From contig QJNS01000002.1 of the NCBI GenBank assembly GCA_004154925.1, forward strand, positions 248,001 through 312,000: DNA of 64,000 nucleotides, written 5' to 3'. Shown here piece after piece: positions 35,250-48,152 of this stretch. Numbering within the stretch: the stretch's first letter is position 1; each line of letters begins with the position of its first letter. The translations under genes were made by a program, and so were the position numbers. The stretch is from Monosporascus cannonballus (lineage: Eukaryota > Ascomycota > Sordariomycetes > Xylariales). The notes beneath the pieces were generated by a model. The model did no database searches. It worked only from the letters and a program-made list of their open reading frames with translations, and was not told the origin of the DNA.

Positions 35250-36720
35250 TGTTCCGCCTAATTCCTTATTATAATCCGTTTTTAACCTTATTTTATTTAT
35301 CTTTTTTCTTTTCTTTTTTATACCTTTATTTCCATTTTTTTACGTACGCGTTTTATTCGATTTCCCGTTTTTCTTTATTTTTATTTCGCTTTCTCCGTTT
35401 GTTTTACATATTATTTTCGTTCGCCATATTTTGTTTTGTAAAAAGTTTTGAAAAAAATAATATTTTAATATTAAAAAGGATTAGAATTTTTTTAGCATTA
35501 TCCCTTGGACGCCGATAATAAAATAAATATTAATCGTATTATAATCGGCAATAAGCTATATTATATTTATGTAATATAATGTTATTTCGATTACCATACG
35601 GTTTGTATATAAGTTCCGGACGCCCTAAATTATGTCGTAATTAATTATTATTATAAAACTTTTCGCATAATAAATAATTATTTTTATTATTATTAATATT
35701 GTTATTTAATTTTCATTTAAATTTTAATTGTTTTTAAAGGTACCGCCCAAACGGTTTTTTAATTCGGTACTGATAATTAGAAATTAATTAACGAATTTTA
35801 GAAAATTCGTATTACGGATATCTAATATAAACGTTTTAACGTAATTATGATCGGTCGTCGACTTAACGTCCTTTATAAAGCCGAATTCGCTTTTAATACG
35901 GCTATTATTAAGGAATATTGTTTTTTTAATGTAATTAAGGTCGATTTCCGATTATCCGTTATAATTGCGGAAATCCAGTTTTAACATTATTTTATAGATT
36001 TGTAAACTTAAATCCTTTTTATAAATATTACGGTCTTTTTCTTATTATTTCATAATTAATTTTTAATTAGGCGTAATCTTAAAGTATTTCTATAAATAAG
36101 GTAATTTTCGAAAACCGTTATACTGTTACGCTTTTTGCTTATAAGCATTTTCCGCTTGTTTTTCAACGTTTTAATAAAATTTTAATATTTATTAAAAACT
36201 ATAATTAAAAAACGGCTTCACCCGGCAAAATTATTATTAAATCCAAATATATTAAATATTTTAAGGATAATGCCTTATTTCCACTTAATAATAAATTATA
36301 TTCCGATTACTTAGGCCTTATTTTTCGTAAAAAATAAAACATTTCTAAATTTCTTCCGAATTTTACGTTTAACAAATTTAACAAATATATTTATTCTTTA
36401 CCGTTATATATTTTTCAATTATTTTTTGATATTCCTATATTAACTTTTTTAATACGTTTATTAAAAGCTAATTAACGTAAAATTTAATAATTAAATACGA
36501 AATTTTATTTTCGAAATAAAAATTTAATTTTTTTTACGTTACTTATAAATTTCCGATTAATATATAACAAAATAATTATTTATTAAAAATTTAAAAATAA
36601 TTATATAATTAAGTAATACTTTAATATTAATATTTTAATTTTATTTAAAATTATTTTTTATAATTTTTATAATTATTAAACGACCAGTTTTTAATCGGTT
36701 TATTATTATCTTATAAATTT
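35250..36720 (-). pseudogene. Candidate extra ORF downstream of the chromodomain in family 2 (copy in D)
   Basis: This counterpart of 24420-26040 in G reads in sense between the chromodomain and the 3' LTR. It includes IKSEFGFIKDVKSTTDHNYV (about 35840-35900) and a very basic, charged end (about 35270-35450). On the plus strand the basic end appears as a Phe/Leu-rich 89-aa ORF, which I regard as a shadow. Product not recognised. Confidence 0.35.
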
Positions 36721-39700
36721 TAGGTCGTTTTATTTTTTATATACGTATTTAATTTTTTTTCGTAACGCTGCAATATTTTAATCGTATATTTGAAATATTT
36801 TCGGAACTTTTACGTATTATATTTAGCGGGTTAGCCTTTTTATTTAATTAAATATTTATGTTGCCTTCGGTTATTTTGGTAACGGATAATATTTTTTACT
36901 ATTTATTTTTCCTATTCCTTTATTAAGTCCGGCAACGCTATCTAAATATTACCCGGTTTCCGGTTATATTACGGTTTTAACAAAAATACTAGAAATATAT
37001 TATATATCCGTTAATATTTAATAAAAAAAATTACTTTATATATTTGAGAATTTATCCACTTTTTAATCGTAACCCGGATATAAATAAATACGAACTTTTT
37101 ATTTTTAAACTTAAAATTCTTAATTAATAAATTTATTTATTGCCTTAATTAAAATTCCATAAAAATATAATATTAATTATAATATTTTTTTAAATTACCG
37201 TTATTTTTTTCTAATATTTATATATTATTCGATAAATTACCGTTATTATTTCGAAATATTCCTTAATTTTTTATACTTATCTCTTAAACCTTTATAAAAA
37301 ATATTATATTATTTTTAAATAATATTTATATAAAGCTTCGAATAAAAAACGAATAATAAACGCGTTTTACGTATTATTATATACAAATTCCGTATTTCGT
37401 AATAACTTTATTTAATTATTTTAATACTTATTAACGTAATTACGAAAATAATATTTTAGAACTTAATAAATACGTTCTGTTTATTTATCGGTTTACGAAT
37501 AATAAACGGTCGATATTCGCCGTTTTATTTTTTATTCCTTATAAAATTCTGCCTAAAATTAATTTATTAATAATTTATTTTTATTATTAATAATTCCGAT
37601 TAACGTACCGAATCTGTATTTAACTTTATCGTAAAGCAATTAGGCTAATTCGGTTACGGTTAAGGTTTTAACCGTAAAAATAAATAATTCTAATTTCGTA
37701 AAGCGGTCGACGATCACCAGGATTACGTCGTACTTTAACCCGTTTAAACCTAGGTATTTAAAAAAATCCCGTAATAAAATTTAATAAGATTTTTTAAAAA
37801 GGTTACTTAAAAATAACAAAGGCTATAATTATCCATATAATTTATAACGTAACTTTATTATGCCCTAATAACTAAAATATTATTTAATATATTTTCGGAT
37901 ATTATTCGCCATATTTTCCTAATAAAACTTTTTAATTATTAATTTTAACGTACGGATATATCCTATATATCCTGCCCTTGAATTATTATAGTATTAATTA
38001 ATTAATTATTTCCGTAAAACGTTTCATAACGGAATTATAAATTTATCCCGATAATTTAAAATTTTATTTAAATTCAAAAAATATTTTCTTTTTATTCCGG
38101 CTTAACGTTTAGTTATCCGTATTAACTTTATAATATTTAAATCCTTAATTTATAACTTTCGAACCTGATCGTAAAACTATCGAAAAACCTTTTGCTAAAA
38201 TACCGTTTCGTTTTTAAATAATTTTTTGTCAAAAAACGTAAAACGTATTAATTATAAATAATAACTTTAATATTAATTTCGTTTTCCTTAAATTCCTCGG
38301 AATCTGATCGTAATATAATTATAATTTACGGTTACCGTTATTTAACCGTTAATTATATTATTATTATAATTTGCGTTTATATTATTATTCGTAAATAATA
38401 AATTTAGCAAATGTATGGTTTTTTATTTTCCTTTTCCTTTTAAAAGCTTTTTACGATCGTATAACGAAAATTCTTTACTTTTTTTACGTAAATAATAATT
38501 ACTTAAATTTCCGCCACCTAAAATCTATCTGGAAATTTTGTAATAAACGAATTTTACGTTATTTTTATAAGGCCTTTTACCTCTTTATAATATTCTAAAT
38601 CGCGCTATATACTTGCAACCGTTTTTATACGTTTTTCGGTATATTATTCGTAAATCCGAATTTTTTAAATAAAGTAAGAATTATATCTTTATACGCAATT
38701 TCCTTTAATGTGTAATCCGGGCATCTAAATAATTTATCTACCGGGTTAACGGCGCTCGGTTAATATTAAATCTTAAAATTAAATTACGTAAAACAGTAAA
38801 CCAATTAAGCCAACCTCCCTTTAAAATTATGCGCCAGCGCCTTTATTATATCTTTTAACGCTATATAATTAATAAATATTAAAAAAATTTTCTCTATACC
38901 TTTAAAATATTACTATTAATATTTTAAGTTTTTTATAATCGCCAATAATTTTTATTGCCTTATAACCTATCATTTTTGGGTTAAACTTAATTTTCGTAAT
39001 TAATATATAATTAAATGTTAATATTTTCCGTATTTCTATAAAAATATCTTTAATATGGCTTTTACCAAGACATTTATTTCAACCTTAATATTTTTGGCAT
39101 TATCTTAATATTGGAAAATAATTGCCGACTAAAAGGCATTTTTTAAATTTCGGAACGTTTTTTTAACTTTTTCGGACTACCGGAATTTTTTTTTTGCTTT
39201 ATATCTTTTTTAAAAACTTAATAATAAGTTCGGTAATACGTAAATAATAAATAATAAACTTCCGATAAAAATTCGCGAATCCTAAAAATACTTAAATATT
39301 ATAAATTAATTTTAATTCTGGCTATACTTTAATAATATTAACCCGCTAGCAGTCCATCTTTAAATCGTTAATATTAACCATAAATCTTAAAAAAAAAATT
39401 TTTAAAAAAAAATTCGCATTTAAACATTTTAGTAAATAATTAATATTATAATAACTGTGCGTAAATTAATTAAAAATACTTTATATATTTTTTATTATCC
39501 GAATAAATAATTATGTTATTTAAATATATTACGTATATATAATTAATTAATTTAATTAATATTTTATATATATACGCCTAAAACATAATTAACGTATTAA
39601 TAAAATCAAATAACATAACCGTATATTCGAATTGCCCGTAATATATTCGGAAAATAATTTTCTATTAATTGCCCTTTCTAATTTTAATATGATAATAAAT

Positions 39701-42052
39701 ATTTTTAAAATTAATTTTCGAAAATATCTTAATTAACCTTAATTAATTTATTATTTTTAAAATCAAAAATAAAAAATATCGGTTTTTTATTGTTATTCGA
39801 TTTAACCATTTACAATCGATATATAATCAAAAATTATTTTTTTACGCACAAATAATATTAATATCTTTACGTCCGATTTCGAATAACGTATCCGGCCTGC
39901 CTTTAGGTTTTTTCGAATATATTTTTCGAATATTTTCCTTTAAACTTCCGAAATAAGGTAAATTAGGCCGAATAAAGATATTTTCTCTAAAATCAAATTT
40001 ATTATATTTATTGCCCCTAATAATTAAAATATCTTTTTCGTTATTTTTTCGGAATATATTCGCCGGAAATTTTTTAAGTATATAAGAAAATCGGTTATCT
40101 TTTATTTTTATTATTTTTCGAATTCCGAAATATTTAATTTTTCGGCTAAATTTATTAAATTAATGGTATAAATTTGTTTACCGGAAAATATTAAATTTAT
40201 AATTTTTTATTTATTAACGTTTTATAATAATCCGTATAATTATTAATATATAATTATATTTAATAGAATCTTTAATTTATCTATTTCGGATTTAAATAAT
40301 AAAAAATCGGATATTTTTTAATTACGGCGTATGACAAAATAAATTTACTTAAACTTTCGTTCGTTTCCGTTATTATTTATTATATTAATAAAAATTTCGT
40401 AAACCCCATACTATTTAATATATGCGCTATTAACGCCGATAAGGCCCGGAATAGTTACGAAAATTAATTGGAAATTAAGTTTTTTCGCCAACCTTTTACT
40501 TATAGTATTTATTTATATCGTTACGTCCTTTATATTTCTTTTAATAAATACTTTCTTTTTAAAAAGCGGTTTTATTTTAATTATTTTATAATTATCAGCC
40601 GAAATAAATTAAACGTATACGCTTATTCCGGCTCCTTTTTTAGGTTTATGTTTAAAAATTAATTTAATTTATTATTATATATTATAACGTTTTATACGGT
40701 TTTCGGAAATCGGTTTTCGTATAACCGGGATAACAAAATTTTCGTATCCCTTTTTAATTTATAATTTACATTTTTATAACCTAACTTTTTATAATTATAA
40801 TATTTAAATAAACCCTTATAAAAATTAAAGATATTAGGTCGTACGAACTTATTTTAATCGGAATTAAATTAATAATTATTTGCTTTCCAAATATAAAAAC
40901 GCTCGTAATCCTTATTGTTTTTATACGGTACCTTTAATTTATTTTAAAAAATTTTTTCCGAAAACATTAAAGTAAAATCGTTTATCCTTATTAATATCTT
41001 TAACGGAAGATAATCGGTTTTTTTTACCTTTTTTTAAACGTTTTAATAACGTTTTATCTTATTTATTACGTTATTAATTCGTTTTAATTTAACGTTTTTC
41101 TGTAATAAAGTATTTCGTAACCTTAATATTAATTTATAAGAATAACTAAAAATAAAGCATTTATTATTTCGATTATTTTCCAAATTAAAAACTTTTATAA
41201 ACTTTATTTTATAAATTAAAAACCTTTATTTAATATAAAAATCCAATAACGATTAATCGGATTGTTATCGTGATTTTATAAATTATTCCTTATATTCCCT
41301 ATTGAAAAAATTAGGATTTACGTAATTTTTCCGAATAAAAATTTATAAATTTTTTATTTTTAATTTTTTTTTCGGAATTAAAATAATTAAACGTAACGTA
41401 ATATAATTATTAAATATTTGTAATAAAAATATTTATATAACCTATAACTTATTAAATATAAATAAAAGCATTTCGCCTTAGCTTTTCGACATAAGCTTTT
41501 ATAATAATTTTTATTTAATTTTCTTTTTTTTAATTAATACGTATTCGGAAAACTTCGGATAACTATAATACAATATTTGTTTATCGCTCTTAAATTTTTA
41601 TAATAATATCGTAATTAACTTATAAAGCTTTACTTTTTTAACTTATACCATTATTTATTATTTAGCTAATTATCGAAATAATTTCGAATATTGTTCGTTT
41701 TATTAACGAATAATTTCTAAAATCTAATTTTATTAAAAAGTTTAACCTTTTTTTGCTTTAAATTCCGGAACGCGCTTATTATATTATATCCGTTTTCTTA
41801 CCGTTTAGCTAACGGTTATCGGAATACATCCTTATTATATATATAAAATAATTCGGGATCCCGGGGACCATAATCCTTTGCCCGTTAAGGCTTTGTTATA
41901 AACTTTTTTACTTATTTCCGTACCGTAATCGATCGTTCGTCGGTTGGGTTCCGATCGGCGGTTTTTTCGACTAATAACCTAGGTTCGTTTTGCAGTCGGC
42001 AAGCTTTGCTTTTGGTAATTATCGCGTTATTTTTTATAGCAAATAAAAAAAT

Positions 42053-42258
42053 TATAAAATAATAAACAACTATAAATTAAGTAAGGTAATTTCCGACTAA
42101 TCGTAAAGCAAATTCCAAAAAGTAAATATATTAAATTATTTCTATCTGGCGTTTCCCATTAGCTACCAGATAGTAAATTTATATTAGTAAATGGGTCGGT
42201 AACTGATCGGTGGCTGGTCGGCTACCAGCCTCATCCTCATAGAGGCTGTATTCTCACA
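42053..42258 (-). repeat. 5' LTR of element D
   Basis: 206 bp ending TATTCTCACA on the plus strand, followed by target-site copy AATAT. It is less RIP-altered at its right side than the 3' LTR. Confidence 0.88.
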
Positions 42259-43375
42259 AATATCGTATTAAAATTTTAGTATAAAGCGAATAAACGCGTT
42301 TTAAAATGGAAAAACAAAATACGTTAAAATGTTAGAGCTAATAGGAGGAATGAGCAGGCATATAAAGCGTAATAATGCCGTTATTTGTACAATATTTTTC
42401 GAATTCCATCGAATACTGGCTTTCGTAATTTTTAAGGATGAAAAAACGTTTCGATCCTTTTGTACGCGTTCGAATATATTTATCGAAATGTTGGACCTAT
42501 TTTAAGCTAATTCGTTCGTTATTTAAGTATTATAATTTACACCGAGCTTTTAATAAGATAATAATTAATATTTTCGATATTAAAAATTAAGACAATTTTT
42601 GTTCTTTAAAATAATAAAAAAAGGTAAAATTTAATTTTGCGAATTAATAATCTAAATAATTATCACCTATTTCTAATTCTTTTATTACGCTTATTTAAAA
42701 TTTTTATATCTTTTAGTATTTGTAATTATCATGCTTATTACTATAAACAGCTTTATTAAAATTTAATTTCGTCGAAATTATAAATATCCTTTTTTGCGAT
42801 ATCGTATTTTGCGATAATAACTCGAATAAATTCGAATTACTTTTAAAATATCTTCGAATTTTTCTATAATATTCGTTAATAAACGATCTTTCAATTTAAA
42901 CGTGTTTTAAGCTTTTTTTTACCGTCTAATAAAGTTCGACGCCTGATTAACTCCAACGCGTATTACGACGCATTAGGCCAATAATAAATTCGCTATATCT
43001 TTAACATACTGAAATCGAACAAAAACGTTTGCATATTTAGATTAAGGATTCGGTCGATAATGGATTTCTTTTCGATCGACGTTAAATTTCGTGATTTGAG
43101 AATAATATTGTCTCTAGAAGATTTGCCAAATTTTTATTTATATAAAGTAAAATAAGAGATTTTTTATATAAAACTAAGTATTACAGAACTAAATTTCGGA
43201 TTTTATTTCTTAACTTAAGCGACTAAGTTTATTTTTGCTTTTTTTGTAAGCCGTTTTATATTATAGATATTAAGTAATAAACAATTAAAGTTAGGAATTT
43301 AAAATATGCTAAAAACTATTCGATAAGTTTATACATCCAATAAACTTATATATCCGATAAGCTTTTATAATACGT

Positions 43376-44109
43376 TATAATTAATAAATATATTAAAAAA
43401 CAGGCTATTAAAACGAAATAGCATATGTTTAAATAACTTAAATTGTTTTATTTTATATAAAATTACGTTATTAAAAGGTTTTAGAACATGCAGCTTACTA
43501 TCAATTTGTATATGTTTTGCCTATGCATTGCTAGGGTCATGCATTAATTAGGTGGGGTTCCGGGTTAAACCCTTTCGGACAGCGTAATCAGCGTGTGCAG
43601 GTGGGAAAGGTGGAATCGCGTCACTCGGGAATCCAAAATCCCGGGTCCCATTCGGGAGATCCTCATTGGTGATTTGCACATTTTCCCCCTAAGTAGCTCC
43701 CTGCACAAAATTGGGTACCGGCAAGCGTCATTTAAAGCTTGGAAGTTTTTGATGCCCGTCCAATGTCTTTGGACATCGTGCCATACGGAAACCAGGTATC
43801 CGTCTTACAAGGAGGTACGACGACGTTCTCCCGTACTGCCACGCATCGTCCGTCGCGCGGTTCGTGGCTGGAAATCGTATCATTCCCGACGGTACGGAGC
43901 AGGCATCCCGCTCTGGGCATCCACGTCGCATCAAGCGAGTCTCTGAGGAGGCCTTGGTAATTTATCAAGACATCACTGGCCGAAATTTCTCTATTAAATA
44001 GACCTCGACGTCTTCCGCAACGGTGGCGAGGAGACCAGTTTCCGTCACTAGCAACACTTCTTCTTCTTCTTCTTCCTTCGTATCCGGGAAAGGCGGTTAC
44101 TCGACGACA
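43376..44109. other. Left edge of gene island 2 and erg24 upstream region
   Basis: 43378-43490 is AT-rich flank of transposon H. From about 43540 the composition is GC-balanced. Short ORFs of 68-138 aa overlap on both strands without domains. A CT-rich stretch (CTTCTTCTTCTTCTTCTTCC) at about 44059-44078 precedes the erg24 start and is typical of fungal promoters. TCGTATC occurs at 43873 and 44088, one base from the TCGTATA sterol-response core, which is suggestive only. Confidence 0.4.
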
Positions 44110-45699
44110 ATGGCGGGAAAGATCAAGAAGGCGGCGCCTAAACAGCACGGCTATGAGTTTGGCGGGCCGTGAGTAGACCCCGACGGCGACATGGATCTCC
44201 TCTAGTTGTGTGATTCTCTAACATCAGGCGCCACGTAGATTCGGTACTGCCGCCATCACCTTCGGTCTTCCTATCCTCTGCTACGTCCTCACTTTTGCTT
44301 GCAACGACGTTACCGGCTGCCCTGCACCCTCCCTCCTGCATCCCAAGTCCCTATCTCTCGAGCAGTTGAAGGCCGAGGTCGGATGGCCCGAGGATGGGAT
44401 CTGGGGCCTGGCCAGCTGGAAGGCGACGTTCGGTGTCCTGGGATACTATGCTTTCAACGCCCTCCTATATAGGATACTACCGGCCACCGAGATGGAGGGA
44501 ACCGAGCTGAGATCCGGTGGCCGCCTCAAGTATCGGTTTAACTGTGAGTTTATTTATAGCACCTTGGATGCTCTCATGCCGTTACGACTACGACTGACGC
44601 CCTGTTAGCTTTCGCATCCATCGTCACCACCTTTGTCCTGGTCCTCTCGGGAACCATCGCCCAGGGTGCCGATTTCCCTCTGTGGACCTTCATCGCCGAC
44701 AACTACGTGCAGATCCTGACGGCCAATATTCTAATCGCGTACTTCCTCGCGACGTTCGTCTACGTGCGCAGCTTCTCCGTCAAGCCCGGGAACCCGGAGC
44801 ATCGGGAGCTCGCGGCGGGCGGCTGCACGGGGAACATGATGTATGACTTCTACATCGGGCGGGAGCTGAACCCGCGCGTGACTCTCCCCCTTATCGGCGA
44901 GATCGACATCAAGTCGTACATGGAGCTGCGCCCGGGCCTGCTCGGGTGGATAATCATGAACGGCGCCTTCGTCGCCAAGCAGTACCGCAGCTACGGCTGG
45001 GTCTCGGACAGCATCGTCTTCGTCGCCCTCGTCCAGGCCTTCTACGTCCTCGACAGCCAGTACATGGAGCCCGCCATCCTGACCACCATGGACATCACGA
45101 CGGACGGATTCGGGTTCATGCTATCCTTCGGAGACCTCGTCTGGGTGCCCTTCTTCTACTCGCAGCAGACGCGCTACCTCTCCACGCACCCCGTCGTGCT
45201 GGGGCCTCTCGGCATCGCCGGCGTCACCGCCCTCCTGGCCATCGGCTTCTACATCTTCCGCGCCAGCAACAGCCAGAAGAACGCGTTCCGCTCCAACCCC
45301 ACGGACCCGGCCGTCGCGCACATCAAGTACATGGAGACGAAGACGGGGTCGCGCCTCATGATCTCGGGCTGGTGGGGCATCGCGCGCCACATCAACTACC
45401 TCGGCGACTGGCTGCAGTCATTCCCCTACTCGATGCCCACGGGTTTCGCGGGCTACGTGATCCTCACCGCCGGCACGGGCGCCGAGGGCGCGGTGCGGAT
45501 GCGCGACGGCCGGGAGGTCGTCCAGGGCCCCGCAAAGTACTGGGGCATGCTCTTCACCTACTTCTACGTCGTCTACTTCGCCGTCCTGCTCATCCACCGC
45601 GACCGCCGCGACGACGAGAAGTGCACCCGCAAGTACGGCGAGGACTGGGAGAAGTACAAGAAGATCGTGAGGTATCGAATCGTGCCCGGGATTTATTAA
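44110..45699 (+). CDS. erg24: C-14 sterol reductase (ERG24), ergosterol biosynthesis
   Basis: Three exons (44110-44168, 44239-44543 and 44609-45699) separated by 70- and 65-bp introns encode 484 aa. The first junction restores YEFGGPFGTAAITFGLP. The enzyme reduces the C14=C15 double bond left after lanosterol/eburicol 14-demethylation, using NADPH, in the ER membrane. Both family signatures are visible: GNMMYDFYIGRELNPR and the GWWGIARHINYLGDWLQS block. The C-terminal hallmark HRDRRDDEKCTRKYG…YRIVPGIY is complete. Many hydrophobic spans fit the 8-10 membrane segments of the family, and the length is normal. ATG 44110 sits in good context (CGACAATGG), after a CT-rich stretch. Lamin-B-receptor-like paralogues are unlikely because the N-terminal nucleic-acid-binding part is missing. 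It is the target of morpholine fungicides. Confidence 0.95.
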
Positions 45700-46741
45700 G
45701 CGGCTCTTAACTAGGGGTTCAGCGGTCGGGGTAATGGGGAAGGAGAGATGAAAAGTTAGGTGGTCGACGTTCTCTTGGTGGATGGGGTATACACGGAGTT
45801 TGGCCGTGCAGGCAAAATATAGTCGGGCCCGCTATACGGGCGAATTAATCGCCTAGACTGAGTATGGTGTGCAACAATTTTTACGACGCAGTTTAGTGCT
45901 GTGTTGATTTCGTCGTCCCTGATGCCAGCGCTGAGTGCCCCTTCTGGCCTCACGTTATTGGACTATTGCGTCGCAGAGGTTAAAGAGCGTACAGCTGCTG
46001 ATATAGAGTGTACCGGGAGTAAGACCACGGGCTCTTTAGCAATCTCGGCTTCGTCAACACCGTAAAGGGCGCTTTCGAGGAAGCGAACATGATGCCCACT
46101 AAGGGACTGCTGGCCTTGTGTAATCAAGCCTATTGAAGCTTTGGGACAACATCCCGAATCATCCCCCTAGGTGTAGATGGCCGTCCTAGCATGTGTATGA
46201 AATTATCCCTTGAACAGGAAGTGTTCGATCTGGGAACGAGCGGCTTGGGGTTATGGGGAGCAGACGTTAGCATCCGTGATAGGACCTTCCTCTGCTCCCT
46301 GCTAATACATCAACCTAGCATGCTTCATCACTCTTCGCTCTCTCATCTCCTTGACTTACACTTTTTCTGCCCAGGGGTATTAACTTTACACTCTCCTTCG
46401 CCGCTACCTACTATCCACCTCGGACACCACACCGGGCTCTGCACTCCTCTTCCATCACTTCGTAACCAATAGTACTTTCCAGTCCTTTGATGCAAGATTT
46501 CGAGCCCGCCTCTTCCTCGTCCACCGTCACCATAACTCAGCCGACTTAGTCCCAAATTCCCTTCACTCTGTGTCGCACAAAGTCGCGATTCATTAGAGAC
46601 ATCCCAAGGGCATCTTCATCGGCACGCGAACATTGCACACGGTAAGTGACATTGTCGCCGGCTTCAACTGCTTCCTCTTGACATTCCCGTTATACTTGTC
46701 CAGGTCAGGTTTTGAGACTGACTCGTCTCCAAGCACCCGCG
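45700..46741. other. Intergenic region between erg24 and the next gene, with a candidate 5' UTR intron
   Basis: About 1 kb without a supportable ORF. Near its end a GTAAGT donor at about 46641 and a CCAG acceptor at 46702-46703 could remove a 5' UTR intron of about 63 bp upstream of the ATG at 46742. Pyrimidine-rich sequence at 46380-46480 is promoter-like. Confidence 0.4.
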
Positions 46742-48152
46742 ATGCCGAATAAGCGCCGGCGAATTGGTAGATTTTTATCTAGTGATGGCTCCGATTATCA
46801 GGGAGATTCCTCTGAGGCTGAACCGACTGATGACGGCCGAGTTGCACCTAGAGCGAAAAGAACCTGCAGCACTTCCTTAAAGGCTAAGGCACAGTCACTG
46901 TTGACCGCAGACACAGAACTTGCTGCCGAAATCGGCGGGCTATTCAACGAGGTTAGGCATGGCGACCTTGATCTGGTGGAGGCTTGTCGGCGGGTTCATG
47001 CACTTGACGCAAAAATCGAGGCGCACGAAGGCATGCTCGAACAGTTCGTTGAAAACTACCCAGCAACTTCTAGTGGTTTCGTGTTTCTACCCGCCGGTAC
47101 ACATAGAAAGCATTGTGAGGACGCGAAGCTGGAGATAACGGCCGCCAGGATAGGCATTCTGGAGAAGCTCCAAAAGGAGGTGGTTGCGACAAGAGTAAGC
47201 GCGTGCACCGGCATCTCAAATGTCTCCTGAATCAATCAAGAAGGTTATCACAGAAACACAGACGGTTCAGGCAACCCAGCAACTTCAAGAGATACAGAAT
47301 GGTATTGCAGTCTGCAAAAATGGGTCCGAAACTACATCCCACGGTCCAGAACCTATCCAGTACATTTCGGACCACTCCGAGACTAAATCGAAGATGATTT
47401 ATGCCTGGAACTTCGCTGAACACATGGAGACAATCGACTTCCGGCCCCCTAATGGTATATGGCACTGGTGGAACGTTTCACGACAACTCCATTCGTACCG
47501 TCTTTGGGGAAACGACCACTTGAACTACGTGTTGCGCGATGGCACGAAGCTACTGTGCGCGGAAAGACACGAGCGAGGGCATCCACGTGACTATAGTGGC
47601 AAGGATAGCCTCAAGTCATTGGTCCTCCGATTCTATAACCATATCGTGTTGGAGCTAGAGATAGGCGAGCCGTCACATATTCGGACGCCAGTCGCATTAC
47701 CGAAGTACGTGGCCTTCCTCGGAAGCCTATTTGAAGCCTTCTCCGGTTCTGAGGGTGGTCGTCCCCCATACGAGTCATCAACGAACAATCTTTGTCTCGT
47801 AATGGGCGTTACGAAGCCATCCAAGTCAGTCTGGCTCGTATACAGGTACGAATTCAGAAAAGGGGGGAACATCCTGGAGTACGGGTTTCATCAAGACAAG
47901 AATATGTTCCCTACGATGGAGAAGGAATTTGATCCGGCGCTTGTGTGCGAGGACATTCGCGACTGGGAGGAACCAAACAGCAGCTACGCATTACCGCACT
48001 TCAACAACGAGAAGGTGGAGGATGCAATGCGCCGGACCGCATGCCGTGTGAAACCGGTTTTCACCAGGCCTAATCTAGACGATCTCCTAGGAGCCATCGA
48101 GGAAGGTTGGACAGGACATGGGGATGGCCGAAACTACGCTAGGGCGAATTGA
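46742..48152 (+). CDS. Hypothetical protein with N-terminal NLS and coiled coil (2 exons)
   Basis: I join 46742-47194 to 47280-48152 over an 85-bp intron (GTAAGC donor), giving 441 aa. Joining explains why two ORFs meet in different frames, with all candidate acceptors in phase 0. ATG 46742 is the first in-frame ATG. The N-terminus is basic (MPNKRRRIGRF), followed by a Ser/Asp/Glu-rich acidic patch and a second basic cluster (RAKRTC), suggesting nuclear location. Residues 60-150 are charged helix with coiled-coil character. The C-terminal part (from about 185) is globular, with Trp-rich IWHWWNVSRQLHSYRLWG and DSLKSLVLRFYNHIVLELE. I do not recognise the family. It recalls orphan fungal proteins flanking mobile regions. 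Codon use is ordinary, without the RIP bias of the flanks. Confidence 0.6.

Larger units (their letters stand above)
34878..42258 (-). mobile_element. Complete Ty3/Gypsy chromovirus-like retrotransposon D (family 2), RIP-inactivated
   Basis: The 7381-bp element has two 206-bp LTRs (34878-35083 and 42053-42258) and an exact 5-bp target duplication AATAT (34873-34877 and 42259-42263). Reading right to left: Gag zinc knuckle at about 40765-40810, where CX2CX4HX4C is now YX2YX4YX4Y; reverse transcriptase with YGQFEYTVMLFDF (about 39630) and VIYLNNIIIYSDNKK (about 39490-39534, YLDD changed to YLNN by two G-to-A changes); integrase DVILVIVDRFTKLELF (about 37685-37735) and a TERIY block (about 37480); chromodomain KYLIK*KG*PAKYNT* (about 36800-36870). 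About 1.6 kb of further sequence then precedes the 3' LTR. No ORF survives. It is inserted in transposon H. Confidence 0.9.
34105..43375 (-). mobile_element. Fot1/pogo-like DNA transposon H, split by Gypsy element D
   Basis: The element proper is 34105-34877 plus 42264-43375 (about 1885 bp, close to the 1.9 kb of Fot1). Inverted terminal repeats begin ACGTACCATATAAGCTTACC on the left and end with the imperfect reverse complement on the right. Both are flanked by TA (34103-34104 and 43376-43377). The minus strand reads a transposase: IAKYDIAKKDIYNFDE (about 42800, first catalytic Asp), FDKYIRTRTKG (about 42470), NYESQYSMEFEKYCTNNGII (about 42400, second catalytic Asp region) and MPAHSSY (about 42360). 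After D is removed it continues YTHITKKDFFADFYNAFKAV (about 34870-34800) and GFVLFDSNNVFFDLE. The family's lysine-rich tail follows to about 34240. Stops are RIP-like. The DDE DNA-transposase family is clear. Confidence 0.82.

Noticed and set aside
35249..35518. 89-aa Phe/Leu-rich ORF resembling a membrane protein
   Set aside because: Shadow of the Lys/Arg-rich sense strand of element D. RIP makes such antisense frames look hydrophobic.
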